In this document: positions 56,201 to 64,000 of the stretch, piece by piece | Layout of the letters: every line of letters begins with the position of its first letter | Position numbering within the stretch: position 1 is the stretch's first letter | Assembly (NCBI GenBank): GCA_024741835.1 | Contig: JAENRP010000118.1 | Coordinates: 57,509 to 121,508 of the forward strand | Source of the DNA: Diplocarpon mali | Taxonomy: Eukaryota; Ascomycota; Leotiomycetes; Helotiales; Drepanopezizaceae | DNA: 64,000 nt | Direction: 5' to 3' | Notes under the pieces: model-generated | Database searches by the model: none | What the model saw: the letters and a program-made list of their open reading frames with translations, nothing else | What the model was told of the DNA's origin: nothing | Made by a program: the position numbers and the translations under genes

Positions 56201-56368
56201 GAATATGATGGGGAGGAGGATAGGGGGAGTGAGGCGAGTAGTGTGCCGAGTGAGTATCCAAGCCGCCAGCCAGAACATTATTTTGAGCCTGGTCCCGCCG
56301 TTGGGATGGAGAGTGGGATGGAGAAGGCAGGATTTAAGATACATGTTGACGAGGAGGCTGCTTTTTAG
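53279..56368 (+). CDS. large uncharacterised protein with N-terminal Cys cluster and coiled coil, 1029 aa
   Basis: Single uninterrupted exon from ATG at 53279. The N-terminus has a Cys/His cluster: C31, CGCRRFWD at 45-52 and GFCMCGHHACYHD at 74-86, which may bind metal. A Ser/Gln-rich linker follows. The middle is a coiled coil (ETRLSLLENTTL, DRLDNRICEIEERIRDVEKA, LDSSRLEALEAQIAELQA). A globular block then begins PWEVEVVFLPFGSQLMGIW and runs through SRGLVKRIRILGPDARDVQA, YLGLSAPWIPLRKIHKDS and RRLYVTQRDSYIQWLG. The C-terminus is long and disordered, first basic (KRRRARSPSRPQD) then very acidic. The basic NLS-like segment suggests a nuclear protein. I recognise no characterised family. Confidence 0.85.
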   Translation: MAARAGPSTPLVNRVTRDEHVIELRLPSGRCNYTNLSSNGTAPVCGCRRFWDKTLAAPGTMFGDSVPRAQTKSGFCMCGHHACYHDNEPQNQAGRVSADVTMAEAPPNSLQNASPRQASGQMQNPAGEVGRQESAPDTLQWGRYLHAESVNSMPAIPSQCLLPSDTASMNSASQTTSIRPSGIGRAFNIISTVDSGIASVQQPLNDRRMQMYEDPNGNVCMQSLTDIATASARASQDPVIAADFAKNIHSVKDAIEKYTQGNARVSAKPVAQKNYQSQLNIKQCESPPGLVALTQHEGAAEATLIHRLRHLVNNLSEYPTKIYNHETRLSLLENTTLHHPEIDDLHEADDRLDNRICEIEERIRDVEKAQAVINDASSVGSRQIESFDSRLSVTSSARIVSAIDRLDSSRLEALEAQIAELQATALPSHSRPWEVEVVFLPFGSQLMGIWSSQQSMSQRSRVSRVAEDSWTHNTSLAAAQACLTAHDQASAWERSATNLSDQDSSWLMARACGVKSKVDERLRSRGLVKRIRILGPDARDVQAAIAQAFKGLPDVLMEDSYTPREDENSGSVPSSLRNYLGLSAPWIPLRKIHKDSCLRYLNPPEMVTPALWTVPFLTSSVVMRHSGVRRLYVTQRDSYIQWLGTNLADWTWQKLRQLPRVYPDQHGLGHTPEADAIEPCWEFDERLDPPHESIHSSFASHISSLSIRSHSHQHDLTSLSDRFSSAAPSPNVSATPTPTPYAPPLSFKGRNPFRPLYARTSSMPLPTTVPIKFSQPRPGSKRRIASLDQVPSPSAPGPYSPSNQKRRRARSPSRPQDTPRYSTGSLSPINIFDNGTESNFADKRGEEAMTPLAYATPHSNAPYFERAASRSKSSIGIYEDEDNSEGAAQDRGDDEIDEHGSATDEFYADEEEGGCEKNYTSQAECRFAQEQERQSDEEWEGVEDECEMNRLAIFPSHSLSERGGPVAGLGLNLGEYDGEEDRGSEASSVPSEYPSRQPEHYFEPGPAVGMESGMEKAGFKIHVDEEAAF

Positions 56369-58600
56369 CTATGCTGTTTTTGTGCATTCTGGGCTGTAGA
56401 CGATCGGTTTATTGGGTATAAGGCTGGATAAGATATAGGGTGTATCTTCCCTACGCATATTCATGATTTTGTCTGTCTGAGTACGGATTTGATCTACCAG
56501 CATCGGTATTCCTTTCAAGATTTTATGTATATCTTCGCAGCTGCTATTATCTACCAACTGAGGGGGGGGGAGGAGCGGGTTTCTTTTTTCCTATTCGATA
56601 TCTCTCTTTCTCTTACTCTTGCTTATGCTCGGGCTGAGATGAGATCAGATGAGAAGCGAAATAGGTTGAGTGAGCGAGCGAACTGGTAGCGGGCGTTAAA
56701 GGGCCTTTGTTATACGAGACGGCTCTCCACTTCTTGCTTGGACTCTGGACCGTATGTTGAATTTAGATTGGCTGGCGCTGGCTGCGCATCGAGCTAGCTG
56801 TAGGCTGGCGCGGGCAATTGGGATGGTAGGATAGAAGAATAGTAAATGGGTGGATGGGAGGAGAATAGGCATATCGGGTAGGAATATACGTATTACTTCT
56901 CTCACCTCTACTCACTACTACCCTATATTCACGGGACGCTGTATGCCCGGGCTACGCGTCCTTGAGTTGGGTTGAATCGAGCTAGGTCGAATTGAGGAGT
57001 TTGCGGTTTCGCGATTAAGTGGCTGGTACCTAGTCAGTGGTTTGTGAGTCGGTGTCTGCGCAATACGCCTGCTCTGAACCAGCATCTCACGGTGAGTAAG
57101 CAAAAGGACCTAGTCCCTACGTGTCACATGTGACCGTGAGGCCTAGTCGTGAACCAAAGCTTCGGATTGCGAGAACTAAGTCTCATATCTGATGGGTGCC
57201 ATCTGTAGCCGATTCAGCTGAGGAAGACGCCGTGCGTGGTTGTGTGTGACGACATATGTGCGAGACGCGATGCGTGGCAGGTGATGTTGTTAGCACGAGC
57301 GGTGCTACGCCCGTGATATATCTTTATTCTAGGTAGAGGGATAGAGATATGGATGAGGCTACGGGGTCTTGAGAGCCGTGGGAGCCGTAGGGGAGCTGTG
57401 GGAGGGCGAGAGAATTCAATGTGAAACGGAGCTGAGGATGATGGGGGTGAAGATGACGAGGGTTATAGCTCACCTTTTGAGCCTTGATCGAGAGAAGACG
57501 CGATAGGAGTCGACTGGATAAGATGATATAGGAGTACGAGGATGGAGTGGGTATGAAGTGAGGAGTGTGGAGTGTGAACAATCGAGATGGCTTTGAGAGG
57601 AGATACCGATGTGGATGTGGCGTTGCGAGTATGTATAGTCTCGTTGGAAATGCAAATACACAACAAGTGGCCAGCGTTCCGTGACAATACCTCAGCAAAG
57701 CACTCGGCACTTCAAATAATACCACGCAGGTTCTTGTCACCTACAGCTCAGTATCAGTCGGCAGGCAGTCGGGTTAGTGCAAAGGGGGGTTAATAAGGTG
57801 GAGCTCGAGATACGCCTTTTCTTCTGCTGAGAGAACTTTTCGTTTATTCGTCACGGGAAGCCTATTTTCTTCGGGATCGGACCGAAGAGGATATCAGAGG
57901 GGGTCATGACCACGTTTGGGGGGTTTTTTTTCTTTATTTCGGTGGTTATTTCGAGAAAAGCGAGTGAAGAGCCAGAATTGAGCGGACAGAGTGCTGAGAG
58001 TCAAATTCACTTGATCCTGCCGACTGTTTCTTCGGCAGGAAAGTTCTGAGGCTTGCAGGTGTCTAAGACTTGGTGCTTCGCTGGGTTTAGAAAGCTCTCC
58101 TTGTTTCTTTCGTGAAAAGCGTTGCGCGTTTTTGGCCTTGAAAGTCTTTTTTGGCTAGTCTCCACCTGATCCTGTAAGAGTAAGCAATGGAAAGATTACA
58201 TACTCGCTTATTTTGAAGATATACACAGCGGTAGTGATTTTTAAGTACCTATGAGCGTGACTGCGGAGGGAGTAGAGGCGCGAGTGGTTTTCTCTCTCGC
58301 TGGATACGAGGCTCGCTTAAAGTGGAGCTAGGCTTGTTTACTTAACATTAACGATCCATATCTGATGACTTAGCAGCATTAATGGGCCTCGATTGCTGCT
58401 ATTTCTTAGCAGCAGTAGCTAGGGTCCCTGAATAATCTGCTTCATCGAGTGGGATGGACAAGCAAGCCGTCTGAAGGACGTGGGGTTTCTCTCGGGAGCA
58501 GAGTATGCGGGGGTTTCTCTTACTCAAATCTCAACGTGGAATACAGGCTCTAGCTAAACGCGATAGAGTACTGAAGCAAGATCCTGTCACCTCTGATTCT
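56369..58600. other. intergenic, no supported gene
   Basis: Only short overlapping frames. G-run near 56563. Moderate GC; no repeats beyond short homopolymers. Confidence 0.5.
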
Positions 58601-59129
58601 TTGGCTTTCTTATCACATGTCGAAGATGCTGATTTAGAAAGAGCTTGACAGCAGAGATATATTTGGCAACGGGTTTGCCCACTCAAATTTCTGCGCCTGA
58701 AGCAAGGACAAGTCTGTGAATGGAAAGACTTGATTACTTGATTGTGAGATGCAAGATGCGAGTTCCAATTTTTCTGTACAGCGAGGGTGTGGAGGTCCTG
58801 TCTGAATACCCTCGACTATCCCAATTTTACTCTTGTAGATTGGCTTCAAGTCGCCGGGCGCTATATATACTACTTTGGGCTTAACGTAAATGTATTATCT
58901 CTTCTATTTAATATTAACAGGGGAGTAGTATCAGGATACTTGCCGGTCTGTATTATGAAAACTAAAAGGTGTAGCAAGGAGGTTCTCTGATAGTAAACTT
59001 GATAGTAAACTAGAAGAGGGCACGAAGAAGTATGAGGTGCAAACGACGATGTTGGATGTCTTGATTCATGAGAGCTCTTCTAACTAAGAGCTATTTAAGG
59101 TAAGCGGCCTTCTCAGCGAAGGCGCTAAG

Positions 59130-59203
59130 TCATGTGGCAAGTCATATGACATATCATGTGTATGATGTGTCATGTGACAGATCATGTGACAAACATGTGA
59201 CGG
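59130..59203. repeat. cluster of TCATGTGAC-type palindromic motifs
   Basis: Six or seven variants of TCATGTG/TCATATGAC/CATGTGAC occur within 75 bp. The motifs contain CATGTG/CATATG E-box-like hexamers in both orientations. Confidence 0.7.
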
Positions 59204-60241
59204 GCATACCTGCAACAAAAGGCATATACAGATGATTGATATTGAAGGCGAGAAAGTCTTCAACGCGACCGCCGTAGCTAAGAGCATCTATGTAATAAGT
59301 TACCTTGCAGAAGTAAGGTCACTCTTTACTAAAGAATATAATAAACCGAGAGCTCATTCCAGTATTTGCGCTGCGGCATATGTTTTTGCGGCAATGATAG
59401 ATGTGTATTCCCTTTAAACATATTGTAACGGGAACCACTCAAGGAGCCACCAGCTAGTTCACCCAATAGGGGCAATTAGCACGAGTATGGCTCTGGAGAG
59501 AGTACAAGCCTCTTCAACCACATAGTCAAGTCTTATGACACATATTCTGTAAAGTCCAACTTCTACCCCACAGTCTATGATTCGATGGTATGTAGCCAGC
59601 CGGCCAATCTGCCTATAAAATGGGAAATGATATGTTGTGGGGGAAATATGCTTGAGCGAAAACCCTGGCGCTGAAGCTAAAAATCTCGGTGTAGGAGATC
59701 ACAACTCAGACATAGAATCAAGTCCTTTATATCGAGTTCTCTGTGTATCTTAGTCAGGTACTTACTGGTATGCCTCGAGTTTCTGTGCTCAGGGTTGTGT
59801 ACCTGCCCCAAATTTTTCGATAATTATAAGTTGACTTGGCAGCGATCTTCCAAATGACAATGAAATAAGATATCAGGGAAGGCGATGTATCACTTTAACC
59901 GGTAGCATATAATTAATTTGGGCTGATGAGGAAACAGGTGAGGGATTGATTATCTACACGGACCCGGGGTGAGTACTTGAAGCTCCCTCAGTCGAGGTAT
60001 TCCCTTCCGCAGATTTTATATTTTGTAACTATCGGGATAGTATGAGAATTGTTAATACCACGAAATGAGCCTGCAACGCACCAGCATAGGTGTTGAATCG
60101 GGTCTCGTTAGTAACCAGGTGCCTCAATCGACTAGTTATGATAACGTCACTGCATCAGTTGAACCAAGCAAAATTCCGAGAAACTTCATGTAAATTCCCA
60201 TCAGCAACACTTTTGCTGTCGGGATTTAGTATAAAGGTTTA

Positions 60242-60490
60242 TCAACCAGGCGGGGGCAGCCTACTGGCATCAATATAACCAGATTTAGCTACGCTGCTCA
60301 CATGATCCCCGCCAGCTTTTGCGAGAAAGCGAATTGGAGTCTGAGGTTCAGGGTCTATGGCGCCAAAAGTGCTGCTGGCAATACCAAATATGATGCTATT
60401 GAAGTAGTTCAACTTCCTCCATGTCGCTGGAATGAAATTGGCTGGCACTCGGTTTGAATTTGATCCACGTAAAGAATGCCAAACTATGTT
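60242..60490 (-). pseudogene. isolated coding fragment
   Basis: Minus-strand frame with no ATG of its own beyond a GTG. It reads FNSIIFGIASSTFGAIDPEP, then TPIRFLAKAGGDHVSSVAKS, then GYIDASRLPPPG and stops. Good residue composition but no flanking exon found; probably a relic. Confidence 0.3.
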
Positions 60491-61200
60491 CCGTTATTCA
60501 GACTCCACTAATTCTGTAGAACAGTAAAGTCGCACGGACAATCCGCCGTCAGATTCGACTTTGACTAAGGCCTCTGATCGCTGGCTTGGCTTATTTATCC
60601 GCATGTTCAGTTACTCATTCAGAACGAACAGATTCCAAAAAGGGTCTGGATATAATCAGAAGACAAGCTCGTTCAGGTGCTGAAACCACGTACTGCCTGG
60701 AAGGAACTTTGCTCAGTCGTATGTCGTTTATGATGCTCGCGAATATCTCGAAGATACTCATCGGAACCTCATATAAACAGACTCAAGGTTTTCCAGCTAC
60801 TTGCTCTCAAACTCGAAGCAAGAAAGTAAACTTGCACGTAGCTTCGCAGGCCAAGAAGTCACGGTTCATAGCCATAATCGCACCGCATCTTGAATTCTAT
60901 CCAGATTGATAAAGGAGATGGAGATCACTTGAAAGAATGCACCGAAGTTATCCATCTCAACTACTCAGGGGTATAATATACGTCCCTGTACCAGAGACAT
61001 ATGGCACACCACCTCTTACACCCAACGTGGTGACGCAGAGTTGTTACGCTAAAAAACTTATTTTATTAGCTCAAAAATTCCTAAGACGAAATTATCTTGT
61101 CCATGAGGTAAGAGCTAGATATGCACCAGGGCCTGATTGCTCGTTCAGATGAAGAAGGGGCGTGGTTCTGCATTTGAACGTTGAAAGAACCATGATGTGC

Positions 61201-63140
61201 TGATAGGCAGCTTTGGATAAAGAGATTCTGCGAAGCTTCCAAATGAGTATTATGACCCTGGCTTGCTCAAAAATTCTCTTGAAGTGGGTGGGTAGTTAGA
61301 CGCGCCAGGCTAGGGAAGTATGTGCATAGTAAAACCTGACCAGAAGGTAGTTTAAGCTAGAGCGCATTGCCAATGGCCGTGCCCAGAAAAGATTCCTGCT
61401 GCCACTCAAGGAGAGTATCCAGTGCAAAGAAAGATCAAAGTGGTCCCTAGTATGTGAGGAAGTGATAGGGCTACTATTCGTCGTGGTGCACTGTTTCTTG
61501 CGCTGGTATAGTACTTGATGTGAAACTGGTGCTGGTAGAGATGCATCCGCAGCAAGGGGTTGTCTTACTTGGGGCAAAGAAGGTTCAGATGCAAGGCAGT
61601 GAGAACTTGGAAATCAAATAGAAAGAGAGAGAGAGATGGCCATTTGGATGCTTGGAGCCTCGGATGTATCGGTCTCTATTCTTCTTTACAAGATAGTCTT
61701 GATAACCTTAGGTGAGCCAAGAAGCATGCCGCATGCAAGACTCTCAAGAGGTGGAATGATAAAAGAGGTAAGCCACTCCGAATAGTGTTAATATCTTGTG
61801 AGTTTCAAGATGAGTCTTTGATCAGGGGCTGTCTTTTGCTACACTGAATCCACCTAACCCCCACCCCGAAAATAAGGCGTTTGTACCTCTCAACATGTAG
61901 TCTAATTCAGTCCTCATAAGACATATGAAATCTAATTACGCAAGCCAACTTGTTTCTCTGCCCACTGAGCAAGAATAAGCTAAATTGTATATCAAAAAAG
62001 GAGTAAGCAATCCTTGTTCGTGACTTCGACGACAGCAAAAGGGGCGCCCCTTTTCCTCGCTTAGCGATTCGCTTGGCAGTCGTGGCAGTTGGATTACCTC
62101 GCAGCCCTCCGATTCCCCCGAACAGCTGACGTTCGCACGGCGTGCTTGGAACGTGTACTTCGAGGGGCTCATAACCCGTTTGAGCCACGGGAATGCTCAC
62201 CCAGCAATAGCGAGAATCCAATGAGATGCTGCGGCGTTGCGCATATGTGCCGCAGGTCATCTGGAACAGTCGTTCTGGTTGTGATCTGAGATGGCAGGAA
62301 AGGCAAGACTAGGTCTGCGATGAGCATGCTGTGTTGTTTGTTTGATGAGTCAAGACCAAGGGGAAATCCGTTGGAAGGTAGTAATTCTGACTTTGGGAAT
62401 TTTGGGAAGGGAAAAGGAAGCACGCCTAGAAATTGTCAATGCTCTGAAGATTTCTCAGCTTTAAATAATTGCTTTAGATTTACACTGCTATTTCGTACAA
62501 GGCGAATCAGTTTCCCATCGAGTTGCCTCTTGAAACTTGCTTGCTAAAGTATATTCTTCGCTCTGTAGTTGTGACATACTAATCAGTAGGCTTTTTGATC
62601 CACTGTATATCTGGACGGGAAGATCGAGAACTTCGAAGCATGGGATGCCATATTCCATGATCTCGTATCTACTTTTATGTAATATGCATTTTGTATCTTC
62701 ATTTAATTTTATTTGATTTTCATTTGATTTAGTTTTATTTTTTCTTTTGAAAAAGAAGAAAACAAAAGAGTACACGCCCTCACACCTACCCACGCATCGA
62801 AGACGAAAGAAAAAGGCAAGCGTCCAATAAGTTGCCAGAGCTCGACCATACGAATAATAAAAGGTAATGCCTTTTTTTTGTCCCAAAAAAGAATAGAGAA
62901 GAGAAGAGAAGAGAAAAAGCTGCGTCTGATATCCCAGGCAGGAGATATAGCTGAGTTTGTGATGGAGGCGGGGATCGGCGCTGGCAGTTGCGTGATGCGA
63001 AAGGGTAATGGGCAGAGCACGGGGGGAAGGAGATGGGAGTTTTGTTTCTTGGGTGGTTTGGGATGGTTGCTTTCTGTGCGTGAGCGTTGTTTTGACGTCG
63101 GTGTTGTGTAGTTTGATATACAGATGGAACAATTTTTAGA
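61201..63140. other. intergenic, nothing seen
   Basis: Short frames only; AT-rich between about 62460 and 62760. Confidence 0.5.
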
Positions 63141-63152
63141 ACAAGAATAGAT

Positions 63153-63316
63153 GTTTATGTATATATGTATATATGTATATATGTATATGTATGTGTATAT
63201 ATGTGTATAAATATATGAATAAATATATGTATAAATATATGTATAAATATATGTATATATATGTGTATATATATATTTATATACATGTATATATGTGTAT
63301 ATATCATACATACATG
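63153..63316. repeat. (TATATGTA)n microsatellite, about 160 bp
   Basis: Imperfect array of TATATGTA, TATATATG and AAATATATG units; complementary in type to the TACACATA array at 4955-5175. Open frames through it are artefacts. Confidence 0.95.
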
Positions 63317-64000
63317 TGCACAACCAATCCTGCAACTCGCCTGCTGGACTGGCCTTCCCGGCCCCGAGCCTCGGATGATGATTCCTGTCACGTGGCACGT
63401 GCCTGCTCGGCACGCCTCAGTCACGGGACGCGGCGGGAGGTGTTGTCCGGCTCCAGAGGGCAGAGGCAAAGGCCGGTCGATAAGACTTGATGACGATGAC
63501 GATGCCGCGCCGTCGTCCTCATCTCTCGGCTCGTGTGGTATAGCATGATATAGGAGAGGATGGTAGCGCATCGTCGAATGTCGTCCATTACCCCTCGTCC
63601 CAATTCCGCCGTCCGGGACTCCTTGCGGCGCCAGGCACCGCACAGCGTGGTTTGCTCGTCCCATGTTTTGGCATTGATCTCCGCCCGCACGCTCGTGGGA
63701 GTTGTGCCCGGACGACGCGCCCAGCATCCTTCTCGCCAGGGGCTGCTGGGAATCGTTTCAGACGGCACGCCGCCCGGGGCAGACACGTATATCGGCACTC
63801 GCATCTACCCACGTCGTTCTGGCGGAGTTGAGAGGTTGCTGGGGAGAAGTTCCATGTTGTCTCATGCCAGGTGCAGAGGATGGCGCAGTGTAGCAGCGCC
63901 GGATCATGGCATCGGACAGATCACGGTGCAACACATCGCTCTTATAGTGGCGGGAGGTGAATAGCTCACGCACGATACGTAGATAGGAGATCTTGGTAGT
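63317..64000. other. GC-rich right edge, no supported gene
   Basis: Frames are open on both strands because of base composition; no start, splice pattern or family motif lets me choose one. A gene could enter from beyond the window. Confidence 0.4.

Larger units (their letters stand above)
58601..61200. other. region with scattered coding-like fragments
   Basis: Three fragments read like protein but cannot be joined into a gene. At 59232-59295 (plus) MIDIEGEKVFNATAVAKSIY is followed by a good 50-bp intron (GTAAGG, TACTAAAG, CCAG). At 60242-60490 (minus) a fragment includes FGAIDPEPQTPIRFLAKAGG. At about 60700-61140 (plus) two frames alternate with stops. This suggests decayed genes. Confidence 0.3.

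Noticed and set aside
57324..57740. 138-codon minus-strand frame rich in Ser/His/Leu
   Set aside because: Composition of pyrimidine-rich leader DNA; three frames are open together and no motif is seen.
63155..63964. Long overlapping frames at the right edge
   Set aside because: Part is microsatellite translation, the remainder GC-driven openness on both strands.

Overview
The window looks like nuclear DNA of a filamentous ascomycete (Pezizomycotina). Most genes carry short introns (mostly about 45-130 bp) with GTAAGT-like donors, CTAAC/CTGAC-type branch sites and CAG/TAG acceptors. The recognised families are fungal: OMA1, an Mgr3-like TPR protein, an alkaline ceramidase, fungal C2H2 proteins and a GPH/LAN/DPRVDSD repeat protein. 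There is no bacterial operon structure. Gene-bearing blocks of moderate GC alternate with AT-rich gene-poor stretches, and there are three runs of N. A leotiomycete-like origin is my guess only. Family names come from recognition of motifs; no database search was run.

Layout. 0-7.5 kb: a poorly resolved 3' gene fragment (minus), a polyQ C2H2 factor (minus), a long TACACATA microsatellite and an unknown three-exon gene (plus). 7.9-10.9 kb: a five-exon C2H2 protein of 857 aa with two similar finger modules. 10.9-16.2 kb: mostly empty apart from a 60-aa Cys/His-rich protein. 16.2-18.6 kb: a head-to-head pair of a MAPR/cytochrome-b5-like protein and an Mgr3-like protein. 20.4-25.4 kb: an unknown 247-aa protein, a WW-domain protein and a repeat-containing LEA-like protein. 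27.9-31.8 kb: a CMP/dCMP-type deaminase, then a head-to-head kelch / OMA1 pair. 31.8-37.9 kb: an AT-rich desert with diverged repeats and a decaying coding region. 37.9-46.6 kb: alkaline ceramidase, soluble cytochrome b5, a second WW protein, a small secreted protein and a KpsF-type SIS sugar-phosphate isomerase. 46.6-53.3 kb: a desert with a candidate MITE and one small two-exon gene. 53.3-56.4 kb: a 1029-aa Cys-cluster/coiled-coil protein. 56.4-64 kb: no supported gene, only coding-like fragments and a second TATATGTA-type microsatellite.

Themes. Mitochondrial inner-membrane quality control appears twice (Mgr3-like and OMA1). Two heme-binding b5-fold proteins are present; one lies about 2 kb from the ceramidase. 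Two different genes carry domain duplications with matching intron phases (the 857-aa C2H2 gene and the LEA-like gene). Exon coordinates given are my manual splice calls; each confident multi-exon model has a coding length divisible by three.
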